A DNA stretch of 64,000 nt from Lepturacanthus savala (Eukaryota > Chordata > Actinopteri > Scombriformes > Trichiuridae), in NCBI GenBank assembly GCA_030544235.1, contig CM060472.1, forward strand, positions 21,774,154 to 21,838,153, read 5' to 3'. The notes beneath the pieces were generated by a model, which worked only from the letters and a program-made list of their open reading frames with translations, did no database searches and was not told the origin of the DNA. This document shows positions 25,388 through 61,582 of the stretch, piece after piece. The number at the start of each line of letters is the position of its first letter. The stretch's first letter is position 1. The position numbers and the translations under genes were made by a program.

Positions 25388-27829
25388 GTGAGTTAAATAC
25401 GCGTTATTTGAATGAAGTTGTGCGCCAGTGTGTGTGTTTTTAGGTCTGAAGGCAGCAGCCACACCCAGCAGCGGCTCCCTCTTCACTAACTAACGCTACC
25501 AGCTTCCTCACAGTGCAGCGGCCTGCAGCAACCACTGCCCGGTAATAGCATTAATGTGACGTCGGCGTCGACAGCTCGTCACGTTAATGAAGATAATAAC
25601 CAAGTTACTCAAACGCGAAGCTTTGCGTCATCTTAAAAACGCATTAAAACGTGTCTTTTTTTAAACGGAGCATGCTTGTTTAGCTTGTTCATGCTTGTGC
25701 TTCCAGAGATTTCTCCACAACAACAACCGTATGACTAATTGCGAACACTGACACTGTTTCACAGTCTCGTTTTGTAATGTTAAGTCTGACTTGAATTATG
25801 TCCCGAACGTATATAAACACACGCGTTGTGCACCGAGAAGATAAACTTCATCCATAAATCAGCCAGTTTAAGGTTCGCGTTAGCTTACTTCACGTTTAAG
25901 GGCATTCGATGCTAGTCGGCGTTAGTTGTTACGATAAAACGAGGTCTCAGCAAACGCTAAAACCAAAGAAACGTGTTTTAAAGGGATTTCTTCGTTTGCA
26001 ATTGGTAACGCTACACCTGCTACTCGACAGTAAGTTAGGTTTGTGTTTATCGACCGTGAGAAGCAGTAACAAGATTAGAAATGTTCCTTTACTAAAAGCT
26101 GCCTTGTAGATTTTATGTAAGACGAAATATCCAATAGATTCCTTATATTGTGTTGACTAATTTGTCTGATAACCAGTATAAGTTAGAATAGTTAACTTGT
26201 GCAATGCAGTTTTGTAACAGGTTTGCATACACTACAGTCTAGAACTGGCTGCAGTAGATATCAATAGACGTACAGATGGAGAACACAACATGCCTGGTAT
26301 GATCCGTTTTTGCAGCGCTTTATGAAAACACTGGCTCAAACATCTGGGATCTATTAGGTGTGAGGAATTCATGCGGTGAAGAAGTTGTGCGGTGTATGAG
26401 TTTTTAACCCTCCTGTGGTTTGCTGTTGAAACCCCAGTGACACTGCGTTTTTTTAATCTTCTTTCCGCCGTCTTCAACACTTGTCATAAGTCATTTTTGT
26501 AGGTGCATGCTGATAAACTGTATTGACTAACAGCTTTAGCCACCATCAGACAAAGAGCTTTTAACCGCTGAGTCTGCTGCCATGATTTAGAGAAACAAAC
26601 AAAAGACATACTTCCCGTTTTCATTTAAGGATAAGGAACTGACCTCATAATGTGTGTGTGCTCGGGGGTAATCGAAATAGCAGCTTGTGAGTTTCCAGTT
26701 AGTTCTGTGTTTAGGTGTGGTCACGTTACAAAAAAAAACCCTCCCAACTTCCTCAGTCAGCCAAAAAGATAGCAACAGGTCTATTAATCATCACCCACAA
26801 GCTAGTTTTTAAAGGAACAGTCTCAAAGTCGAACTTAAATCACATGTTTTCTTCTCATCACAACTCTTTGCTCTGAAGAATGTCTTATATCTCCTGTCTC
26901 TAACCTTGAAGAAAAAAAAAATTCAAGGTTTATTTAAATAGTTCCTCAAAGCTGTTTGTCGGCTTTGTGTTAATCACACAAACCTAAGGTCTGATAGCTG
27001 GTTGTTTTTTACAGGTGAAGTCTCAACAGGCGGAAGTGATCCGAATCCTCGAGAGTAAAAGCATCCAGTATGAGCTCATTGACATCTCTGTGGGCGGCGA
27101 GCTTCGTGATGAAATGAGAAGCAAAGCAGGAAACCCCACGGCCGTCCCTCCCCAGCTTTTCAATGAAGACAACTACTGCGGGGTGAGGGGGAAACGCACG
27201 TTTGTTAATTTGAACCAGTTTAATTATACACTAATATTGAATGTCACTGTAGCTGACACTTCCTCTGGGATAATTACAGTAGGATGGATAAAATGACTGA
27301 ATAGCACCAAATTGTAGAGATCACTTGGATTCGGCACCGGTCACACTCTCTTGTGATTAAAAATGATTAACCCAAGAAAAATCCTTGTTTTGAATATTAA
27401 ATGCTGAGCTCCTGCAGGCCTTAAGGGTACCTCTTTTATGGCCCAAATATATGTGAGTAAAAATGAAATGTCCTCATTTGAGTGCATCAGTGTGAGTGAC
27501 TCTTTAGTTGTGACACACACACACACACACACACATACACATACACATATATATATATATATATATACTGACACACTCATTTAATATAAATTACATTAGT
27601 AAAGTGGGGAGGGCTGGTTGGTGGTGCAGGGGAAACATCAGGGAAGACAAACTGCAGCATGGAAGACGGAGACCATGGTCTCAGGATGCAAGCCTGAAAG
27701 AAATTTTAAAATTTCTTTGTTCACCTGTCTGCTGATTGACAATTTGCATTTTCTTTTCCACAGGACTATGAAATGTTTTCTGAAGCGGTGGAGGCAGATA
27801 CAGTGGATGAGTTTCTGAAAATAGCATAG
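25343..27829 (+). CDS. sh3bgrl3: SH3BGRL3-like thioredoxin-fold protein (whole gene, 3 coding exons)
   Basis: The SH3BGR family are small cytosolic thioredoxin/glutaredoxin-fold proteins without the CxxC redox site. SH3BGRL3 is linked to cytoskeletal and EGFR-family interactions in mammals, with no confirmed enzyme activity. Joining 25343-25387, 27015-27182 and 27764-27829 gives 92 residues, against 93 in human SH3BGRL3. Visible family pattern: beta start KLYYTTVTAS (4-13), KSQQAEVIRIL (17-27), DIS, LRDEM, GNPTAVPPQLFNEDNYCGDY (around 54-73) and the acidic C-terminal helix EAVEADTVDEFLKIA. The two introns are phase 0 and use GT-AG sites. NYCGDYEMFSEAVE fits SH3BGRL3 better than SH3BGRL or SH3BGRL2. 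Nearby paqr7 supports the name because both are in human 1p36.11. There is no catalytic cysteine pair, as expected for the family. Confidence 0.9.
27015..27182 (+). CDS. sh3bgrl3: sh3bgrl3 coding exon 2
   Basis: Follows the acceptor TTTTTTACAG and ends GGG|GTGAGG, 56 codons in phase 0. Contains VKSQQAEVIRILESK through NEDNYCG, including the PPQ loop that sits where thioredoxins have the cis-proline. Confidence 0.92.
27513..27567. repeat. Compound CA/TA microsatellite
   Basis: (AC)n from 27513, then ACATAC steps, then (AT)n to 27567, inside intron 2 of the SH3BGRL3-like gene and about 200 bp before exon 3. Confidence 0.95.
27764..27829 (+). CDS. sh3bgrl3: sh3bgrl3 coding exon 3 with stop
   Basis: Follows the acceptor TTTTCCACAG and encodes DYEMFSEAVEADTVDEFLKI plus a final A, then TAG at 27827-27829. 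This is the C-terminal helix of the fold. Confidence 0.92.
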   Translation, partial: DYEMFSEAVEADTVDEFLKIA

Positions 27830-30340
27830 GGCGGGGTGTGGTTCTCCATCGTGATCCCATCCCCCCCACAACCGCCTACCCACCCATCCACCCTGTGCCC
27901 CCATGGACCCCCTTTATCCGATCTCTCCCCACAGCACTGGCAGTGTCCACGCACGTTCAATGCCATAATGAAGAAGAATGCCAAATAATCAAGACACACA
28001 TTCCCCCTCTACTGCACCAATGTGACTCAACCAGTCTTAATCTGTTTGACTTCTCGTGTTGTATCATGTTATTTTCATTTCTTTAGTTCTGTTAGTTCTT
28101 CCTTTGATTCCTCTCGAGCTTTGCTCTTGTCTGACGCACTAGTGATACAAAGTGCCCCTAGGAATCAGCGGAGTGTCTAAATGTGCAGTAATTAGGTTGA
28201 CTAATCTCGGCTGCGGCCACATGATTGCTGGAGATTTCGCTAATCCACTGGATGACAACATTCACCTCGGAATCTTCGTGATCCTCTGCAGACCAAATGC
28301 ATCATCACCACTGAGTCTTAATTACTTTGTGGTCTTTTTTTTTTCATTTTTATTTTTTTCTCCCCTAGCCTTCAAGTTCCCATGTTGCACATGACGGCAC
28401 TCTATTTGTACTTCACCTAGAGGCAAATGTACACTGAAGTAGCAAAGGACCATAATATCTGTTAAATCCAGTACATTTTCAATTAAACCAGCTATAAGAG
28501 GAATCAGCTTTTTGGCTTTAACTTTGGTTGGTTCCGTTGGTCACCTCATGAGGTTCGAAAATGGGACACCACTGACACATCAAAAGGTACCCTGTCAAGT
28601 TTTTTGGAAACAAACAAAAGTTATATTCACATCAAGTAGTTCTTATTAAAAATGCAATGTGTATGGCATATCTTTCATAAAACACTTGCAAAGCCGATTG
28701 AAATTATATATTATATTATATAATCACGCATTGTTTCTTTTTCCTTACTGCCTTTTTTGGCCCAGTGTTATGTTTCCGTCATGCTTTATCAGCAGAATAG
28801 CATGCAAACACTGGCAGGATGTGAAATATGTGTCCTCTGCATGTGTGCATGTTAAAACCCGCTTCTCTTAAAACCACTGCTCCATAGCACTACTAGTGGT
28901 CGAAAACTCCACAGGGTACCTTTTTAAATAATCACTGGCCTGTAGCCGTCCTTTGAGAATGCCGAGGTTAATGTCGAGGTATTTTTCAGGGAATTTTAAA
29001 TTGTTAGTGTGTTAGGGTGACTGTGGACAGAGTTAGCATAATATTGAAACCTAGACATTTCTGTGTGTTTTATAGGCTGTTTACAATACTCAACATTTTT
29101 AAGTTGTACTACCTTCAGGCCAACAGGAAAATAAATAACAGAAGAATTCAGAATCTTCCAAAATGTATTCCTGGCATTAAACCCTAATTATGAAAATACA
29201 GTTTTCAGAATATGTAAATGAACAGTTTCAAAAATCAAACAAAAAAACAATATAAAACTAAAACGTTTCTGAGCAATTGGGTATTTAAAACCTTTTGGTG
29301 TCTAGTATTCAAAAAATGTTGCATTTGGGAACCAAACACTGTCAGTAGGTACTCATGGTCTCCAATGGTCCAAGGTTAAGACAAAGAAAGCAAACTGTGT
29401 TTAGAACATTTCAGTTTCAGTAGATTGCTGCTTCATTTTATCATCCAGTAAAACAGGATGAACATATATCCTAATGTCACATTTGGTGCCAATATATATC
29501 TAGAATTCGCTTTTTGCAGGTGGATATTAACTGTAGAATAGCACTTACCTGCCATCATCTCCATTTTCCATAACGATACTGTATAACTTGAAAGCTTCAT
29601 CTCTGGCACTGAGGAGTACTCTTTACTGTTGGCTGATAGACGGCAAACATTTGGAAAGGCATGTAAATGATTGGACTGGAAAGATGTGAATCTTCAAGCT
29701 TTCGATGACGTAGCTTCTACTTCTGTTTCTTTTTTTATGTTAGAGTTTCACTGATTTGCCCTGGGCATGGAGATGCAGTGATGTGACTATGCACTGAAAC
29801 CCTGCCTCATGCTGAACAGACATAAATGTCAAAGCTGGTGTGTTTTAGATGGACCCAAGTCAGTCTTATTAAACTAGCCTTAGGGAACACTCATCACATG
29901 GGAAAAAAATGAAGGCTTCAGTTATTTGTGCTTTTTATGTATTTGCATTTATTCAGTTGATCTCACTTGGAATATAATGTTCATGTATCAGATTTCATGT
30001 CTTTTTTTTTTTTTTTAATTGAGGTTTTCCTCGTGTAATTGTAACATCTGTCGAATCCCCCCCTGAAAAACAAAAAACAAAATTGTGTTGTTACGGTTTA
30101 GATGGTGACAGCCTTTCCACACAATGTTTGTGCACTGTTTTGTAAGTCGATGGTTGTTTGCCTGTTATTGATGTATATTCACTGAAACATGTTTTAGACA
30201 TTCCATGTCTCTCTCTGAGCTCCTGCTTTGCTTTTGGACCAATTCCCCTTGGCCAAAAAAAGAAGAAAAATAGGGAATAAAATGCTGATGTCTTCCAAGA
30301 AGATAGTGAAAAGTGATTTATGGGTTGAAAAAATAAAATT
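27830..30340 (+). other. Probable long 3'UTR of sh3bgrl3
   Basis: No splice-bounded coding sequence follows the stop codon for 2.5 kb, and polyadenylation hexamers AATAAA occur at 30276-30281 and 30332-30337. The next gene's promoter region begins near 31060. The true transcript end cannot be fixed by eye, and earlier non-canonical signals are possible. A long T-run lies at 30002-30017. Confidence 0.4.
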
Positions 30341-30625
30341 GGAGTTGAATCTACCTGTCTGAATTTCTTTAGTCATTAATTTGTAGGATCAACCACATAT
30401 ATATGCCCTGATTTCGGGCTTATCTGGTCCGTTAGCTATTTTGCTACACAGGCTGAACAACTAAAATCATATTCCTAAAACCACATTTTGTACCTCAATA
30501 TTTTTTTCTGTTCTGACTGAAAGTAAATTATTTTAACTACCAACGCTTGAGCTTTGGTGATATTTTAATATGAATGTCAAATACATGTATGTACGTCTCT
30601 ACATGTATTCTCTTTCCTTGAGAAC

Positions 30626-30780
30626 TGGTGTCAAACTCAATTTAGTTCATGGGCCACATTCAGTGCCATTTAATCTCATGTGAGCCAGACCACTAAAAAT
30701 TAAAATAAATAAACCACACTGATATTCTGATATTTATGTGGAGAAATATATTATAAATATTTACACTGTTAATTAACCTG
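30626..30780 (+). mobile_element. hAT-type repeat fragment
   Basis: GTGTCAAACTCAATTTAGTT, CATGGGCCACATTCAG and TGAGCCAGACCACTAAAA follow the familiar fish repeat pattern in which GGGCCACATTCAGCCC and GGGCCGGACCAGTAAAA occur. The right side decays into AT-rich sequence; no transposase. Confidence 0.5.
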
Positions 30781-31059
30781 ATGACATCAGAGGTAAAGTG
30801 AAATTTCTTTCTTATTGCACCTATATTTAAATGCAATAAATACCTAAAAAGTAATATTAATTTGTTTCCAACAAATTTAGATTCTATTTTGGAATAATTG
30901 GAAAAAAGTACTCGGGTGAAATGTAGTGGAGTAAAAATCTATTTTTATTAAGGATACATAGTGGATTAAAAGTGAACGTTATTTAGAAATATAACAATTT
31001 CCAGGCACGTGATTCTTAATTAGTATCATTAGTAACGCCTGTGCTTACCTACTGTTTTC

Positions 31060-31312
31060 TCTCGACATGGCTGCTGTGAAAAAGTGTATTGCGCTGTAGT
31101 TTTTGTAAAGTGGACTACCTCCGAATTTTTATTTTAAATATTTAAGTCCACTGTGCGTGTCCGTTATTTTACGTTATTTGACCCTTCAGCTTTATGATCC
31201 TGGGATGGTTTTATTTTGAAAATGGTCGCCGGAACTCATGCCGTTGATTCCGTGCAGAGAAACACTCTGGTCCAAGAGAGGAAGCTGTGAAATTTGACAG
31301 GTTACTGCTAAG
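31060..31312 (+). promoter_or_regulatory. trappc9: Probable promoter and non-coding first exon of trappc9
   Basis: A strong donor, CTAAG|GTACGT, ends at 31312 about 2.2 kb before the first coding exon and in the right orientation. Upstream is GACATGGCTGCTGTGAA (near 31065), which resembles a YY1-type ATGGC core, and some CpG content. The left edge is nominal, as no transcription start can be seen. The intron from 31313 to about 33496 would then be the 5'UTR intron. Confidence 0.4.
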
Positions 31313-33508
31313 GTACGTGACGTTACACACTGAAGTCATTATTGTTATAGCGCATTATTATTGCATTATTATAGGCGTTATTTAGTTTAGCATTAATGGC
31401 CTAATTATTGCAGTTAGCGTTGGTTTTGTGTGACTGTCATGAGCAGCCAATACACACGTTAGCTAACGCTAGCTGAGCTAAGCTAGCTGACCTAAACAGG
31501 GCACTTCAATTCATATCTTAACGTGAGCTAGTGATATTCATGACGTAAGACGCGTAGTTTAATTAAACAGCGTCGGTCGGATTCAGCTGTGAGCTGACAC
31601 TTAATGTGAATAATGGACACAGGCAGTAGCAGGTGTTCTGCTTAACGTTAGGGTCTTTGTACACATCATTTTTTGGGCTAATTAACCCTCATGTTGTGTT
31701 GCTGGTTTTGTCGCTGAAAAGTGTGATTCATTTGATCAGATTCAACTAAGATTCCACGACTTTGACCACCGAGAGAATTGCAGCGCACAATGTAAATTTA
31801 CATTCGGTTTTGTGTGTTTTATTCAACTTTTGTACACTCTTGGTGTTCCCAGTCAATAGTGACGGATCATTAGAAATGAATGGGGGACAGCAGAATTAAC
31901 GTAGGAAATTGAACTTGGATACATCTACATTAGTCACATAAAATGTCCTTGGTAATTTTGATCCAAAGTAGTCTGTTTATAAACAGAATTAGATTTTCCA
32001 TCCTGCTGATGCTAGAATCTCTAGGCAGCCCCTTTTCATTCAGATGTTTTTGTTGTTGTTATTGTTTTGGTTTCACGTCACACTAGGAAAAAATAAGATA
32101 CTTTTCCATTGGCTCAGGGGAAACAACACTATGAGTTTCAGACACTTCATTTCCTTAAAATAGCAACTAATTTGTGCTTTTTATGCGTTAAAGTCCTGCT
32201 GTTCTCAACATGCAAGCACAGTTGCACCAATTCTATTAAAGAATAAAACACCAGGTTATAGACATGGGTGAAAGGTTTGGTCTGTCAAAATGTGTGTGTG
32301 TGTGTACTGAAACCTGCAGAAATGATGCAGAAGCAAATGCAACACAAAGCGCTGCAGGACATTAATGCTGCGACCACACAAATGAAGCAGACCCACAAAT
32401 ATAATGCAAAAGAAAAACGTTGCAAAGATCAAAAAACACACAAATTCACTCGCTTTTCTTCACATTTCCTCCCTTTTTTCTTTCCTTGCCATCTACCCAG
32501 CCTGTCTGCACTCAGCACGTCATCTCTCTGACCACCTAAATATCCGTTGAGTGGCCAATATGAGGAGACATATGTTGCTGAGTGAAAATGATGGTTAAAT
32601 TAAAACACATCAACATTATCTAATGAACTATGCTGCTCATGTAGGATATTGTAAAAGATGACGGCCAAGTGATTAAAAACTACATGAATTGTTTTATGGG
32701 TTTGTGTGTCTTTGCTTCTGCTTTGCTTCTGTGATTGCAGCATTTCTCCTTTCTCCTGCAGTGTTTTTTTTGTTGTATATATTATATTATGTTGTGTGTG
32801 TTTGGTTTTGCATCCATTTTTATATATGTGTATATATATACACACACACATAATGCCAGAGGTGCAGTAAGAAATGTTTTAAGAAAAAAACATATTTTGA
32901 CAATGATCATAGAAAATGTTTTAATTCATCTTTAGTTTTTAATATCTATACCTTCTGTTTTATTTCATGAGATATTTGATTGTATCTAGTGGTGCTACCT
33001 GGTCTCTAGTCATGTGGATAGTTTTAGTGTTGCACAGGTGTTGAGATATCACCCCTAAGATATCTCCTTCCCCCAACATGATACAACGGGGGTGAATAGA
33101 GCTGTTTGTGGTGTTCACTATTAGAAATTGTAAAAATCCAACAGCAAGGTATGCTAGATTCTGCAGAGCGGTTTCACTGGTAACTGTATATAGGCTCTAA
33201 AAAGAACAGCTGACTGTGTCTGCATGTTCATCCTGAGGTTACCCGATATGATGTTTCAAAAATGTATTTTAGTTTGAGTGGTTGTGGCTTTTTTCTGTTC
33301 TACAATAAGTGTGATGTTTCTGTATAAGGTAGAACTTGTCAATTTTGTCTTCTCACTTCAAGTCCTTAGGCAGATGAAATTAAAAACTGAGAGCTTTTGC
33401 GTTGTCAGTCAGTTAAAATTGGAAAGAGCCACTGATGAGACAAAAAAAGGTAGAATGTGCTCTATTATTTGTCTGTTTTTTTTGTGTTCCATGAAGCCAC
33501 ATGTGGAG

Positions 33509-57825
<24,317 letters not shown>

Positions 57826-60432
57826 GTAAGTCCAATATTGTTTCTGGTGTTTCTGAAAACCACAGATTATTTTTGGTATTTATTTTCTTGTGAAAATAGA
57901 TAGGGCTTTGACAGATGCCCAGTTGATGGGCATTCATCCAGAGTTTCAGGAAATTTGAGGGAAAACACTGGTTTTCCCTCAAAGTCATATTTACTTGGCA
58001 ATGAAATCAGGTAAACACTGTAACCAACCAGAATGCTGGAAGACATGTAATTAGTAGGGATGGTAATCATTAAATTTCTATTGATGCGGATATGCTTATT
58101 GATGCTATTCTCTATAATTTGGTGAAAATAATAAAGTCATGACATGAAAAGATGTTTTTAGATTCAACAGTTGTCATTTCTACGTTAGCCACTTGACTTG
58201 TACTAATGTTAGCTGCTCGTAAAGCAGTCAAACACTCTTTACTGCTTCAGATTGATTTGCAGGTGTTTCATGATGATGCTGGTGTTATCTCCTTTGCACG
58301 CAGCTATCGTTTTTACATTTTATGAAAAAAAATGTATGTGTGTAATTTCACACACTTTTGAAGGTTTTCCTCTATTATCAGTGATTGGAGAGCATTGTAA
58401 ATGCAAAGTTATATAGCATCATCACCTGTTGACAGCAGCTTCATGATCATTACAGGTTTAAATGACAGAAAATAATGTAAATATTGAGTTGCAATTTGTT
58501 CTGAAGCTTATCAGTACTCGGGTACTGACCCAATTAAGAATCAAAAATACCAAAAGTACTGATTCTCGTTTCCCATCCGGCAGTCGTCGTATCTACTACA
58601 TTTTTTTTTTTTTTACTTTGTTGTGGTAGGACTTTAGAAAAAAAATGGAGATCTGAAGCTATTATTCTCGTTCTTGTTTCATTGATCTTGATGACATACA
58701 AACATGGCATTGCTCTGACTTTTGATGGAAAGTGCACTGAACACAGTCTCTCTACATCAGGTTAGGCTCTATTGCCTTGTCATAGTAGATGAGCATACCA
58801 CAAGGTTTACAATGCTACAGTAATTATAGTCAGTTGATATTGGCCAGCTGCTGTCATCTCCTTGTATGCCTGCAATCACTGTGCACCAGCCATCTGTAAA
58901 ATCTGAATTTGATTTAATTCTACCCAAGTATTCCATTCTAAAATGTTTTGAATAAATTAATTGTCCACTTACAGGCCAAAATGTATCCCAGACTTACATT
59001 AGACAGTGAATGAGTGTTTCGTAAACCAATTTGTAATAAAATATTCTAGATGCTCTGTAGTATTGTTCTAGATATTCTAGAATGACTATTGAAATGTAGC
59101 CTGTTTAGTCAATGAAACGTTTTCATAGGCTATCGTCCATGCTGTGAACCCCATTCCTGTGCTGTTTATATTAAAATCACAGGAAATTGAGTGAATACAG
59201 CCTACATATTTACAGACTGTGTTGACACATGCAAAAAATGTAATATAAATCAACTTTAATTGTGTGCTTCACTCACGTGTGGTGTTGTTCATTTTGATAC
59301 TCGAATGTGGCCTCTTGCCTGTAATCCTGTTTCGGTGTTCTTGTAAACAAAGCCTATCATCTAAACTCAATTTTGAATTAATGACTCCTCATACATGCCC
59401 TAACCGCTTGAGAAACCTACAATATATTTATCACTTGGTATATATGTTGCAAAAACAGGCTCAAGGCTATGCGGCAGTGAATCATTCTCCTGACTGAAAA
59501 TCTGGTAGAACTACAGCTTCCTTGTGTCATGTCTGGACTGAATCTGTTCTTTTGTTTTATGAAATGCTAGATGCAGTGAGAGAGGTAGTGAATATATCCA
59601 CTGTATCCAATGTGTCCATTAGCTGGTGTGTTTTGAGATTGCGTGTGTTTTCATATTGTAGACATCAACAGTAATATATTGCCAATGCTGACTCAGGAAC
59701 CTCATGCAGGACTGTATGGGGATTTTTTCTATCTATATTCCAGAGCATGATCTTTCAATTTGTGAGCATGATTTATTGATTTCACGTTCATATTTTGTAA
59801 TTCTTTCCCTCAAACTCTGCCCTCGCACTCAAAGAGCTCCTGCTTGCACTTAGATTTGCTCTGCTTCTGCTCAAACTATTTGCTTGTACTCAGATATATT
59901 GTTGCTTACACAGATTTTCTACTTTGTCTACAGGCTGCTTCTGTGCACTTGTCTAATGTCTGCTAGAGTCCTGCTCTTGAGTCACAAAGGTTGCATTATT
60001 CTCTCCTCTACAATCCCAATGGGAGGCTGACATCCTATACAGATTTTATTACATGTAGCAATTATAGAAAAACAAAACATTTGGATGCTGGTATGACTGT
60101 ACTTTTATTCAAAATGGTTATAAAGAAAGCAAGTGAAGTACATTTAACAAAGGCCTGGAGAGCAAGAGTTTATGAACCCAGTTAAAGAGTAGGTTAACCA
60201 CCCATATGGGAAGCTGTAATAAGTAAAGTGAATGCTTCTACAAGGTGACAGGGTTCATTTCATGGGTCAACACTACACCTGGCATTCTTTTGGTTAGAGG
60301 GTGGTTTTAACAGGGTTGTTGCACAAAAAATCAGTGAGCAGAGCAGAAATCTGAGGTGTTTGACGAGTGCACAGAAGCAGCCTGAGTGTGTATGCCTGAA
60401 GCTGGACCAGGATATCTGTGTAAGCAACTATA

Positions 60433-60640
60433 CAGTTGATCTAAAAAGTCTACATACCCTGTTAAAATAGCAGGTTTTTGTGAGCTGAAAAGTATAAAAA
60501 TGCTTGGACATATAGCACATTTTTTTCCCGCAGGGCGCAACCAAGTAGAGCGTCATGTTTCCTTGGCAACACAAATGGGCCGTGACTTGAACTATGACAT
60601 GCTACTGTTTTTGTGATTTAGTTTAGGTTTAGGTTTTTGG

Positions 60641-60679
<39 letters not shown>

Positions 60680-61582
60680 GTCTCTGTGTGTGTGTGTGTG
60701 AGATGAGCAGTGTTTTTTTTTTTTTTTTTTTTTGTGCCAATTATACCTTTTGTAATTATGGTCAAATACTTAAACCTTGGATTCATTGGACTAACATATT
60801 CTCCATACATGGGAGGCTTTGCAAAAAGAAGCTAGGCTTGGATGTTATATCCACCCTACCCCATAACCAAGACATATGAAGAAAATGGGAGATTGTTGTC
60901 ACATGTACTACACACACAGAACTTATCAGATATTCCTGCCCTGCAGCTCCTTCAATTTTGCCAACGACCTCTTGGCAGCCTCTCTGACCGTTTTTCTTCT
61001 TGTCATTATTATCAATTTTGGACAAATCCTGTTCTTGGTAATGCCACTGTCGTGCCATTTTTCTATACTTGATAATGACTGTCTTCACTGTTATTTATTT
61101 TCTTACTTAAATTCTTTTGTATCCTTCACCTGATTGATATGTTTGAACAATGACATCCCTATAAAGCATTGGAAGCTCTCTGTGGACCATGGTTTGTGCT
61201 GGGAGATGTCTACAAAAATGTCAGGAAAAGCTACTAGAAAACGTTAACTGTATTTGACACTTTAAATGGTAACAGGTGTGTTCTGACTCCAATTTAACAT
61301 GAGTTTAAATGTAATTGGTTATATTCGAACACAGCCACATGCACAGTTATAAGTGGGTGTTCACACTTGTGCAACCTCATTATCTCAGTTGTTTATTTTG
61401 TTGTTCATTACTTCACCTCCTTGAAAGATTTGTATTTTTTTTCAATTGCATTGTACAAGTTGGAGGTCATATTATAGGTGGAAAAAGATGTGAAGTTATT
61501 TATCTTGGTGTTATTTTTTTAAATCACAAAAACCTGGCTTTGGCCTGGCCTGGGGTGTGTAGACTTTTTTTTATATCCAGTG
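60433..61582. mobile_element. Tc1/mariner-type non-autonomous element inside the outer element
   Basis: Left end CAGTTGATCTAAAAAGTCTA and right end, read inverted, CACTGGATATAAAAAAAAGT, are matching termini of the Tc1 CAGT class. The TA dinucleotides at 60431-60432 and 61583-61584 fit a TA target duplication. The match continues inward to CAGGTTTTTGTGA on both sides, giving arms of about 55-60 bp. CCAATTTAACATGAGTTTAA and GGTGTGTAGACTTTTT are familiar from a common fish element. The interior has simple repeats and no recognisable transposase. Confidence 0.7.
60641..60733. repeat. (TC)n-(TG)n microsatellite and T-run
   Basis: TC repeats from 60641 to about 60685 with a few TG breaks, (TG)n to 60700, then a 21-base T run at 60713-60733. 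All inside the Tc1-like element. Confidence 0.95.

Noticed and set aside
27015..27296. 93-codon frame reading through the end of sh3bgrl3 exon 2
   Set aside because: It runs past a consensus donor (GGG|GTGAGG) into intron. Splicing to 27764 restores the family C-terminus.
33278..33508. Longer trappc9 N-terminus from the upstream in-frame ATG
   Set aside because: The extra 77 codons do not match the family. A T-rich acceptor region lies at 33475-33496, and the conserved start is at 33509.
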